A stretch of DNA of 64,000 nt, taken from positions 123,484-187,483 of the forward strand of contig JAFEMH010004891.1 in assembly GCA_022495995.1 (NCBI GenBank). The letters are read 5' to 3'. The notes under the pieces are model-generated. The model was given only the letters and a program-made list of their open reading frames with translations. It did not search any database and was not told the origin of the DNA. The DNA is from Adenophora triphylla var. japonica. Taxonomy: Eukaryota > Streptophyta > Magnoliopsida > Asterales > Campanulaceae. Shown here in pieces: positions 12,033-22,731 of this stretch (position 1 is the stretch's first letter; each line of letters opens with the position of its first letter). Position numbers and translations under genes: made by a program.

Positions 12033-12240
12033 AAGATTCGCCTAGGCATATAACCGAAAAGGAAGAGGATGATGATCCAGATTCGCCAAGATCCAGATTC
12101 GCCAAGGCAAATAACCGAAAACGAAGAGGATGATGATCCAGATTCGCCAAGGCAAATAACCGAAAAGGAGGATGATGATGATCCAGATCCAAAAAGATAG
12201 ATAGTCAATCCGCGAAGACAAATAGCCGCAGAAGAATGGG
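12033..12240 (+). repeat. Tandem repeats of about 50 bp with an acidic reading
   Basis: Three to four imperfect copies of a unit containing GATGATCCAGATTCGCCAAG and AATAACCGAAAA. In one frame the unit reads DDDPDSPRQITE. It sits where the gag of Copia B would be expected. Indels break the frame between copies. Confidence 0.7.
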
Positions 12241-12931
12241 ATCATTAAAATCTCATATGTAGGACATACATACTGAGTAGACCAAATGATGCCCTTACAA
12301 AGAGCACTGTCTCGTGGGGACAACCAAAGAGTTGTAGAACACTTTGGAACGGACTATAAGGTTCAAGGAACCAAATCCAAGATTTGTTACAAGACATGGT
12401 AAGACCAATCACGTAGCAAAAGTTTGTCGTGTTCTAAGAAGGGAAATGGACAACTGAATCAAACCAACATCACCGAAAGGTTGAAATGGATTTGATATAA
12501 GCATCAATGGTGTTTGAAACCAACTTAGCAAAGTTGGAAGTCAACCCAAGAGAATGGTGGAAAGACGCTAGGGCTACCCTCCATATATGTGATGATAAAA
12601 AGAGCTTCTCATCATACACTCCTACCAATAGAAGGAAGGTGTATATGTGAAACTCTGAAACTTTCAACGTCGTGGGACTTGGAAAGGTTGTAATAAAGAT
12701 GTATTCAACCACACAACTGACTCGTACACAACTGACTCGTGAATGTGCTGCATGTCCCAGACACTCACAAGAACCTAGTTTCAGATCACTATTGAATAAG
12801 GCTCATTTAAACTAGTGTTTGAGTCCGATCAGATAAATTTGAATCGACTAGGAATGGTTTGTTCCTTAGGAAAGTGTACCTATCCCAGAAGAGAAGGATA
12901 ACAGTGTTTCTTATGTTAATGGAAAGATCTA

Positions 12932-13561
12932 GTTTATGGCTTGATAAATTAGGATACGTGAATTTTAACACAATTAAGATGTCAGTGAATCAAGAATTAA
13001 TTCTCATGAATTAATTCGATTCGACTGACGAGTGTGAAATATGTATGAAAGTGGAAATGACTAAGTTATCATTTTCCTTAGAAATAAGAAACACGTCACC
13101 TCTTGAGCTAGTATAAAACTCAAGGTTAGAAAAAGTATTTCGTTACTTTTTTATAAGCAAGGATGAAGCATTGGTGGCTTTCCAAATTTATAAGAATGAT
13201 GTTGAAAATCAGCTTAATGTAAAGGTTAAGAAGATTCGAAGCGCTAAAAGGAGGGGAATATGCGGCGTTGTTTGAGGATATTTGTGAGGTTTCCGACAGT
13301 ATTCATCAAACGATCGCAATATATTCAACTCAGTCTAATGCAGGAGCTAAACGCAAGAATCATACTCTTAAGGAGATGATAAATGCAATAAGCTCTGGCT
13401 TAACCGAACTTGTGGGGGAAGCTATAATGTCATTCTTAATGAAATACCCAAGAAAATATTTGATAAAAACTTCTTACAGATTATGGCAAAATCGTAAGCC
13501 GTTTTATAAATACTTTAAGTGTGGGGGTACACCTCAAGTGTGGGGGTACAGGCTAAAGTAA
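12932..13561 (+). pseudogene. Copia element B GAG-pre-integrase and integrase remnant
   Basis: 12932-13125 reads LDKLGYVNFNTIKMSVN.. and CEICMK, the pre-integrase zinc region of Copia Pol, with an in-frame stop. After 13140 follow VENQLNVKVKKIRS and ICEVSDSIHQTIAIYSTQSN (altered from the usual DDE integrase core), then ..HTLKEMINAISSGL.. to VWG near 13550. The integrase would insert element cDNA into the genome. Frameshifts at about 13263 and 13500, plus a direct repeat of AAGTGTGGGGGTAC (13517-13550), show that it is dead. Confidence 0.78.
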
Positions 13562-15498
13562 AAATACTTAAGCTAAAGACAAGGAATTTGGTATTCCTTG
13601 AAAACATATTTCCTTGAAGTGAAAAGGAAATAATATAAAACTGTAAAAGATTTATCTTAATAGTAAGATGAACTAAGACACAGTTTGTGGACAAAAGAAG
13701 CTAGTCTTTTAGTCCTAATTTTCTATGGTAGAAAATTAAAACTGTTGAATAATATTGTTAACAGTTAAATGAATAGTTCAACATATATTTAGAAGTTGGT
13801 TGATATTCCTCCATAATGCGAACCGTTGAGTTGCAAATTGGTTCTTAAAAGAAAGTATTTGAAAGATGAATCTATAAACGGAAAACTCTTGAAAGATAAG
13901 TCCTAAGGCAGACTTTCAAGAAGTGTAGTCAAGAGAGTTAGAATTTCAAAAGATAGATTTCTAAAGGGAAAATAATCTTGAGAAATAAACTCTATTGAGA
14001 CAGATTATTAATCTGAAAAGGTAGATTATTGATCTCGAAAGCGAGACTCTCGAGATATAGAATCTGAAGAGAAAGATTCTTAAAATGATACTCTTTAATG
14101 GTAGAGTCATAAGAGTTAGATAAATTCTCAAAGATAGACTTTCGAATAAACTAAATTCTTGAGAAGTAACAGATAGATTCTTGAGAGATGGAATCTATAA
14201 GGTAGAATCTTGAAAGGTAATCTCTATAAGGTAGATTCCTAAGAGGTAGACTATAAGGAGGTCAAACCACTTAGAGATACTAGACACTTGGGAAGTCGGA
14301 CCGGTATAGAGATAGAGATGCTAACCACTCAAATAAACTAACCGCTAGAAGATTTTGATCACTCGAAAAGACCGACCATTCTAGAGAAACTGAAGCTCTA
14401 ATTGGAAATTGTAATCAATCACTAGAAATGTATAGTCAAAGTACTTGGAGTACTTAAAGATATACTCGTGATAATGTATTACAATAAATGAAATATTCAA
14501 TAGTATGGAAAAGATATACTAATTGAATATCAGACACAAATAAACTCCAAAGTGAAAATGTGTTCACAATAAATGGAGTATTGTCAAACTTCCAAGACAA
14601 CATGTACAACTCGATTCAGTAAGGAATCCGAGTCAATAGTGTTAGACAAAGATAAAGTAAAAGCTGAAAGGTCTAATATATTCTTGGAAGATATTCCTTT
14701 GTGGAATAAGTTTGTGTCTATACATGACCTAAGGGATTGTGACGACAATGAGAAATAGGAAAAGGTGTAGAACATCGTGGTAAGTCGAGACACAATGGTC
14801 ATTGACATATTACCATAAGACAATTGATCTCAAATGGGACTGTCACAACTACTGACCATGTGAAGTCAAAAACGGATCCGTATACCAAAAAGTATGAATA
14901 TGAAATCAAATTATTTGGTAAGGGGAATGAAGTTAAAAACCCACACAAACAAAGAAATCCATAGTGGACACTCAACCTTGAGAATTGGAGATCCCATGCC
15001 CTTGGTTCAATGAGACAACTAAATTATGGAAATTCTACTATGTGCACTTAGAACTCATTATAACTTATTCTCAGAAGCCATCTAAGTGCTAAAACACCTG
15101 ATGACGTGTGGTGAGAGTAAGCTTAAAGCTTTTAATGATTCCTATACCTAAGTGGTGGAGTATAGCATGATACTCTTTATGGGAGATCACCTATATAAAT
15201 GAGAAGTAATAAGGCCGCTTCTAAATTGAAACACTTAGTAATCGAGAACGGTCCAGGGCCGAAATGGACAAAACGTGAGAACAAAACGTGTTAGAGCTGT
15301 TATTGTGTGAATACTATTGTCTTGGTATACAGTATACAATCATTGGTTCAAAGCGTCTCGCTACCAAATGGCTAGTATATCCGATAGTATTTCACTAGGG
15401 AAGGTTCAAGGCCATAAGCTACCTATCTCGATGCAATAATAGTTCGCCGAAACTTTCAGACGAGTCTGCATTCATGCATGCATTAATTTGTTATTCAT
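13562..15498 (+). other. Decayed, internally repetitive tail of Copia element B
   Basis: No recognisable RT or RNase H. 13850-14260 is purine-rich with many imperfect copies of motifs like GATAGATTCTTGAGA and AAGGTAGA. A short open frame at 14573-14758 has no recognised family. The last 300 bp lead to the polypurine tract. Confidence 0.5.
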
Positions 15499-15507
15499 GT
15501 GGGGGAA

Positions 15508-15590
15508 TGTTGGAATTTTGGTTTTGGAAAGTGAGGTTTGACCGACTTTTGACCAAGAATTCCATTGGGTAGCCCTTCGTTAAAACCAAG
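15508..15590 (+). repeat. 3' LTR remnant of Copia element B
   Basis: It starts TGTTGGAATTTTGG right after the polypurine tract. It cannot be followed past about 15590, where intron sequence of the protease pseudogene begins. The right boundary is approximate. Confidence 0.55.
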
Positions 15591-15642
15591 TTAACAAACA
15601 CCCCGTAAACTTGAACTTCTAAATGGGCAAGAAATTAAATAC

Positions 15643-16938
15643 CTGAGAGAAGGCCAATAACTTGACATATCCAGTCTTGGACACATGACCATCGGGGGTT
15701 CTGTGAGGAATGATGGCACTGGATATAGGTGAAAGCTTAATGAACTCACGAGGTAGTTTAACCTACAAAGTTTATAATATAAAGATTTGTTCATTTTATG
15801 CCTACAATATAACAAAAATTCATATGTTTTGCAACACGGAGTGCTAGACGATTGTTCATTCATGTCTTAAAGACTCCGTAACAGATTTAGTGAAAGTGAC
15901 AAAATGCATATTGAGTTCATACCTCTCTGAAACTGGAATCAATTGCCAGTTTCCTTCCCTGTAAAATAAAAGGCATATGACAATCAATTTCCATTCTATC
16001 GTTTAAACAGTCTATAGGAAGTACCCTAAAAGACATGGAAACAATGGTGCAACCTAATGGGACATTTCGTATTCTTACACTGTGGACCTTCACTGAAACA
16101 GCTTGTCCCGACACGTCCTCTAAGCTTTTGTGCCGCCTCACCGCCAATACCATTGAGCTTTTCCCCTAAGAATCATAAAGTAATGGTCGGCATTTGGTAT
16201 CTATTTTGTGTAAATCACAATTCGTAATCCTAAAAATACGGTTGTAATCAATTCGACTCAATATCACAGACATACCATTGATTTCCATTAACTCATCTCC
16301 TTCATGTATACCGGCACGAGCAGCTGGGCTACCCTCTACGCAAGACATGACAAGCTAAATACATTTGAAAATTTCATCAAGTTAGCATTAATATATGACT
16401 ATTGTTTCCTTGCATAAGTTTAGGAAGATGGGGATAATGATCTATAAATAGCAACACACCATCACATATTCCTCTATAGAGAAAGATTCAAGGATCAGAA
16501 CAAGTTAATCATGTCTCAACCTATCATTACCAAGTAAATCATGAGACCTAGTAGAAGATGCAAAGAAACGTGTTAACGGAGAGTCACACACCATATGGCC
16601 CGTTTTGGGTTCCTTGCTAATGAAAATACCAACTCCTTGAACATTTCCATCACTTCCAATTCTAAAATTTTGGTATTCCTGCATGTAACAAAACGCATCA
16701 TACAGTTATTGATGATGATTCTGATATCATGAATAACTTTGGCATGTAAAAGAATATCTTTTAACGGTATGGACCAAGTTCTAATCACTAGAAATATGTG
16801 CGTTAGACCTTTGGGTGATAATGCGAGTAAAGGGATCTCCAAGATTGGAAAGCATTCCTCTGATTTTGCTGTATGCGTCATCTGTTGTTCTAAGTGGAAA
16901 CATTTCCACCATTGTTTGTTGCAGCTTTTGATCCCAAT
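15643..16938 (-). pseudogene. CTPA: CtpA-like protease pseudogene, exons 3-8
   Basis: On the minus strand, GT-AG-bounded exons are: 3, 16809-16938 (..DWDQKLQQTMVEMFPL..); 4, 16592-16678 (EYQNFRIGSDGNVQGVG..); 5, 16276-16354 (PDZ domain, MSCVEGSPAARAGIHEGDEL); 6, 16054-16165 (..EAAQKLRGRVG..); 7, 15923-15958; 8, 15643-15762 (VKLPREFIKLSPISSAIIPH..GYVKLLAFSQ). Exon 3 lacks one C of a C run near its 3' end. Exon 6 has one inserted and one missing base. The following exons with the Ser-Lys catalytic dyad are absent; Copia B remnants start at about 15590. It is the continuation of the broken exons 1-2 at 18035-18463. Confidence 0.85.
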
Positions 16939-17383
16939 CTAAAGAATAAAAGCTTTAGTCAGTTTAACCAAAACACCAAACTTATTACCATGATATAGTA
17001 GGATGAAGGTAACAACCCATTTTCCTCTAACACACCGAAAAGAACCGAACTCAAATAGCACCGGTCAGAGGCTTAATTGAGCTTCGATTTCCATCTAAAA
17101 GCATTTGAAAACACATTGGTTTTCACCTAATGCGATCATCTCATTGTTTAAATCTCATCTCGACCATATTGTTCTTTACCGTTTGGCAAATGAACCTTGA
17201 TTTACTATTTCGAATCTAATTTTCATAAAAAATGGAGAAAGTAAAAGATTCCAAATGCCTCAAGTAAATATGTTAGTGAAAGAAACGAAGGTCGTTGGAT
17301 GATTTTAGTATAACTTTCAAATATACTACAAATCGACAATCATAGTTTCATAGGTTTATAGGTCACCATTCTCGACCAACCCC

Positions 17384-17424
<41 letters not shown>

Positions 17425-17794
17425 TTCGGTTTTAACACCTTGTTAGCTTATGGATTTTGCGAGTGAGAACTTAAGGAAAATGAATATGTGTAAAACCTCT
17501 TCAAATGTTCTACGATATTATGCAACAGAAAGGAAATGAAATATAAAAATAAACATTCCCTTTTATTGTGGAAAAACAGTACATATCAGGTGTCATAATT
17601 GATACTGATGACATGCTATAGCCAACTAATCAAATGATGTCATATGGCAACCTTTACATCACTTAATTGGTTGAACTATTTCATTTTTTTTAATTAAATA
17701 TGTCACCATATAATTTGCTTTGGTTTTAAGACACCACCTATATACACCCATTATTTTTACAACAAAATCCATGAGAGTAAACTGTTAAATAGTA

Positions 17795-17963
17795 CTCCCT
17801 CCGTCCCTAAATGAATGTCCAAAGGAGAAGTTATCAACCTTCCCTCATAAAACAACAAGTTCTAATTTACACTAACACTCATGATGTAAATTGTTGAGAT
17901 CATTAAGGATTTTTATGTACTTATCTTTGCTAAAAATATGCTTAAATTTAGAGACGGAGGGAG
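17795..17963. mobile_element. Stowaway-like MITE (dup copy 2)
   Basis: It has the same CTCCCTCCGTCC ends and TA flanks as the element at 816-986, at the same place in the second duplication copy, with small internal indels. Confidence 0.83.
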
Positions 17964-18034
17964 TAAACAACATAATTTTGAAATAAACGAGTTGAAGCCG
18001 ACGAGGGGGAATAAAAAATCCAACACAGGTTGAC

Positions 18035-18463
18035 TTTGATGGTTAAAAGTTGGATCCACAAAAGTCTCTCTAATCAGACTCCAAGTCTCCACAAAAGTCT
18101 CTCTAATCAAACACCTCGTGAGCATGAGAAATTGGGAAGGCTACGGTCAAAGACTCACTAGAGTGGGAATCCAAACAAATTGAAACTGCAGCAGACCCCA
18201 ATAAGACCTCTGGCCATCGATTTAATCAAATCTCCATTCAAGATATCAAGTTCCCCATTTCTAATTTGGGGGCAAGCTTTTGATTTCCCAGAGCTTGAGG
18301 AACCGATGATTTTAATCTAGAGTGTTTACATTTGCCTTGTGCTGCGATTCGAACACGAAAATCGATGAATACAGCACACATATGAAGTGGGTTTGGGGCG
18401 TTTTACAGAGATTGAAGAAAGATGTGGTGGGTTGAGATCAAAATTAGGGCAAAAAGCTTCCAT
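18035..18463 (-). pseudogene. CTPA: CtpA-like protease pseudogene, fused exons 1-2 (copy 2)
   Basis: Exon 1 starts at ATG 18463. Compared with copy 1 it has lost bases at several places (near 18155-18170 and 18195), which shifts the frame. Intron 1 and the first half of exon 2 are deleted: the sequence passes from exon 2 (..LVETWSLIRETFVDPTFNHQ) into a 19-bp repeat of itself and then into the exon 1 donor region near 18112. No correct transcript can be spliced. Confidence 0.82.
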
Positions 18464-18514
18464 TGTTTTGGGGAAAGTTTTCTTTTTCCTCTGTTTTTTC
18501 CTCTGTTAAATGAA

Positions 18515-18564
<50 letters not shown>

Positions 18565-18714
18565 ATTGGAGGCTGACCGTTAACTGGGGTTTGAATCTTT
18601 CGGTTTGTGGTCGTTAGGCAATTGCGTATGTGTGTTTGTTTAAGCTTCCTCTCTCGTAGGGTAGTATCTAATTGGATTTGGAAGTATCCTTAAAGCCTCC
18701 AAAAATTCAGTATA

Positions 18715-19462
18715 CAGTAGTGACGGATCTAGGATTTCTAAACAACGGGTGCACAATTTACACTAAATAATTTCAAATTAAAATTTTCTATAACGAGAAC
18801 CAATTGTTGACTTGATGTGCTACTAGAATTACCCATCCAAAAACTAGTTTTAGCAATGTCGAACTAAGGAATCACATCTAGAAGGTGCCAAAAAAATATT
18901 TTACTTAATTACAAATTTTAACTAAAATATTTTAACCAAAATATTTTACTTATGTCATGAAGAATAAAAAAACTAATATGCTTTATTGAAATATTGATGA
19001 TGACATTATTTTAGAAAGCATTATGGGTAAGTTGTTATGTGACGGAGGGAGTATATGATTTGGACTTATTTTTTTACAAGAATGAAATGATAAAAATAAA
19101 TAATGAATAATAAATAAAAAACATTTATCCAATAATAAATAAAATCCTATTTATCATAATAGAGGCAAAAAAAATGTAATTTGAATAATAAATAAAAACT
19201 GTTTATGATATTTTGAGTTATAATCAGAAGAATTCAAGAAAAACTTTGAAAAAGGCTAAAAAAAATTCAAAAAACTTATAGCAAATAAGAATTGAACCGG
19301 TTCATTGCAACGAGTTTAAATGTCTTACCAACAAAGCTGCAACCCAATTTTGTCTAATATCTGCACAATAAATATTAATCCTATTGTTAAAAAATTTTTA
19401 CTAAAAATTGAATTTGACCGGGTGCACGTGCACCCCCACCTATAGTGCTACATAAGCCCCTG
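18715..19462. mobile_element. hAT-like non-autonomous element, degenerate (dup copy 2)
   Basis: This is the counterpart of 1858-2572. Its right end reads ATAAGCCCCTG instead of ATCCGCCCCTG. It has an extra stretch of about 34 bp near 19292 that copy 1 lacks. Confidence 0.52.
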
Positions 19463-21248
19463 TATATATACGGACAATACCAAATGGAAGTGAAAATAAC
19501 GAAAATGTCCCGTAGACATGGGGTGATGTAGACGTAAACAACTGCCTATATAGATAGCTTATTTGAGTGCTATATATGCAATCGAATAGGATTTGGGGTA
19601 GAATAGATAGGCTCTTCAAATAAGTAAATTAAGTCTACTAAAATATGTGTAAACTGTTCTAATGGACAACTTAACTGATCATTAGGATAAATGGAATTCA
19701 GTATGCGTCAATACTTAAGAATATTTTCGCCAGCACGCGCATACAGACACACACATCACAAAGGTCACACCTGATCGACTATAAATAGAGGTAAGCTTAT
19801 ATCATTCATCATGAAGTATGAAGCACAGAGTTTAGTGTATGGTTTTTCTGCTATGGTGAAAGTTGACCAACTTGAGTTTGCTGCTGTATTATATGAGAGT
19901 GGAAGTGATATGGATTGGGGCAAGAACGCGACACGCTAATCTTGTCTGTATCCATGGATACATGAACTCATGAAGTAATGGAGAGGCGGAGGATCTTGTT
20001 AAGGAAAAACCATACCTGTCTGGTTTTATATACGTAAAAATTAGGACAAACGCTAACTCATGCGTCACTGCATGAAAATATACCTATCTTAAAGAAAAGG
20101 AAAGTATTTTTTCATGTCGTGGTCCAAACGGAGAGGTGCACAGTTATGAGGATGATACAAGGTTGACCTCGATCTTTAAGGAGTAATCCCTCACTATACT
20201 TAGAATGAACATGGAACCTTTGCTCTTTATATCCCATTATTTGTGTTAGGCGTAAAGTGAAATCACCTTACACAACCTTCTCTCCTGATATATGTTTGAA
20301 AACACTGAGCATAAAATTAGGTCTTTAACAAATTAAACAGTTTTTAATGACAGCAATGAGTTAGGCATGTGATTCCTCTTCAATAGGAAAAGGAAGGATA
20401 AAAAAACCCTACAAAATGTTCACCCTGCTGAAATTGGAATGATGGCTGTTTTGTATTTGCGGCCATGGCAGCATAGAAAAAGAAATGAATATGGAGACTA
20501 AGATATCAGTTCAGCAGGCTATGGATATGCAGTTACAATTTGGATAAAAATGGTACTCCGTACAATTTTCTTTACTTGAGTTTAACAAGATTCCAATATT
20601 ATATATCATCATCATCTTTTGAACGAAATCATGAATTATACGGAGTAGTTAACATGTGACACTGCTTCTTCTAAAAATCAATAACCCTTTATAGTTTTCT
20701 TTCAAAACTGGTTTCGTGCCATAGAACTATGGTTTGGACTGTTTGAATGCTGGAATTAAAGGGGAACTTGGACCGGTATATAGACTTGAGAGCTACTTTG
20801 TGTGCAATCAAGTACATAAATTGATACTAAGTGATATTTGTTAGACAATATATCCGACATCTACTGCTAAAGAACTAAACATGGACCGGTATATAGACTT
20901 GAGAGCTACTCCCGTTATCACCATTTTGTTTTAAGGTGGAACCTTCAATATAATCTACTAGCAGTCTGGTCCAAGCCGAAAAGGATTGCATATTGAAACA
21001 TTCATTAATGTTGTCGTTTCTCTGTAGACTGATCCGTTTTGGGTGCAAGGTCGTATCTTTGAAATTAAGGAAATAATCAATACAAACTTAGAAACCTATG
21101 AAGTATAGCTTTCATATCTCGAAGAATATACAGCAAATTATATGAGAAAAATTAGTTCCTTGTCAATGACATGGGCAAAATACCGTATGTTTAAGTAATC
21201 TCTCTCTCTCTCTCTCTCTTAAAGTTTCTATAATTCCATGAGCTTGCA

Positions 21249-21637
21249 GGAAAAGTAGGCGTAACTGATTTCAAGAACAAGGACAATCGTGACAACCAGA
21301 AACCAAACTACATGGCCATATGCATGCACGAATGGCTACCCATGCAAGGCAAGAAATTGACAATTTTTTGCTTTGTACTAGTCATTAATGTTCAAAACTT
21401 GCCATGTTATTCATTTCTTTTACATTTGTTTTACCATTGAGAATGTCAGTTGAATGGTTGGTAATGACATTCTCTCCCAACATGTCACGTAGGAAACATA
21501 AATCCGTGGAAAGAGATTCGTTTGAGTTAAAGCTGTCCGTTCCATCTACTCGTAATAATGATGATGGAAAAAGGCAAGGTTGTGGTTGGATTTTTGAAAG
21601 TTATAATTGGACAAGCCCATGGGAAAGTTGGAGATAA
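21249..21637 (+). pseudogene. Unrecognised gene remnant, dup copy 2
   Basis: This is the copy 2 counterpart of 4669-5061, with the same reading frames and a few amino acid changes. No function is assigned. Confidence 0.28.
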
Positions 21638-22202
21638 AGAAAGAAGCGTTCATTTAAAGCAAAGTAAAGAAAAGTGTATTCCAAAATTAAGTTTGATATT
21701 TGTAATCTTGTTGATGGTCTTGTCATTTTAGAATATAACCAATGATTTTTTTTCTTTTTGGTGTGAAGTTATAGTTTTGTCACTATGTTCTAGTCTAGTT
21801 TGCACTTACAATTGGAATAATTGCAGAATCATTGATTGAACGTACTATACAATCAATTAAATAAAATGTATTGTACTACGAACTGACAACATAATTTAAC
21901 GTACTTTTGAGTCTCATTTCAAAAAAGGTAACAAGGTTGGATGACGTTATTTTTTATTAACGGAGTGAACCAACTGGTCAAATAAAATAACAATTGTCAA
22001 AGAAGTAATGCCCCTTTCTTCTTCATCTTCATTTCATCTAAACCCCACCAATTCTCTCCCTCCCGCCGTCCCTCCGCTCCTTCCTCTCCTCACAATCTCT
22101 CTCTCCTACCAACTTTCTTTCTCTAAACCCCACCAATTCTCTCCCTCCCGCCGCCCCTCCGTTACCACCAAACCCTTCTCCCTCGCCTTCTCCCCTCCCA
22201 GA

Positions 22203-22731
22203 ATGACCTGGCTTTCCAAGTTAGGGTTCGACACACGCACCCCCACTGATCTCTCTGCCGACCAGTCTTCCTCGATTGCTCAGGGTCCCGACAACGAACG
22301 TCTACTCCACCGTCAGGTTAACAACTCCAGTTCATCAAAGCGTCTGCCTCACTTGTTCTTACGCTCTCAAAATGCACCACCTCTCTTCAATCTCCCTCTG
22401 CAAATTGATTTTAAGATACCCTTTTCAAAGATTTTCAAAACCCACATCCCAATTTCTCTTCAAATCAATCACAACCTTAGTTAATAAATCCCCCACAAAC
22501 CACATTCCACCCTCAAACCCAAATTCCAACTCCAAATTTCCAATCTCAAATACCCAAACCCACTTTACACTTTTTCAAAGAAATTACAGCAATGTTGACA
22601 CTGACAAAGTAGTCGACCAAATTAATCTCAAGTTTGCGGAAGCGAGGGAGGAGATTGTTGATAAAAAAATGATTTATTCCTTGCTAGTTGTTAAAATTAA
22701 TTTATTGAACTTGTATGATGGAATAGTTTAA
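22203..22731 (+). pseudogene. Chimeric MsrA-like / presequence-like fragment (copy 2)
   Basis: This is the counterpart of 5637-6129. The MsrA-like frame from ATG 22203 has TCG (Ser) where copy 1 has the TAG stop, so it stays open to about 22484 but then reads unrelated sequence. The presequence-like frame runs 22372-22731 and ends differently because of a one-base change in an A run near 22670. The MsrA catalytic region is absent. Confidence 0.42.

Larger units (their letters stand above)
11807..15507 (+). mobile_element. Internal region of Copia element B, heavily decayed
   Basis: Recognisable order from left: acidic repeats (12033-12240), a degenerate zinc knuckle (..NHVAKVCR.. near 12400-12433), a GAG-pre-integrase domain, an integrase, then about 1.9 kb with no recognisable RT or RNase H, and a polypurine tract (GTGGGGGAA at 15499-15507) directly before the 3' LTR start. 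The order and polypurine tract support a Copia element on the plus strand. Confidence 0.7.
18464..22202. other. Spacer of duplication copy 2
   Basis: Counterpart of 1644-5636. Contains an expanded (GA)n tract (18515-18561), the hAT-like element at 18715-19462, the gene remnant at 21249-21637, and a filler-bearing deletion junction at 20772-20796. Otherwise nothing recognisable. Confidence 0.5.
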
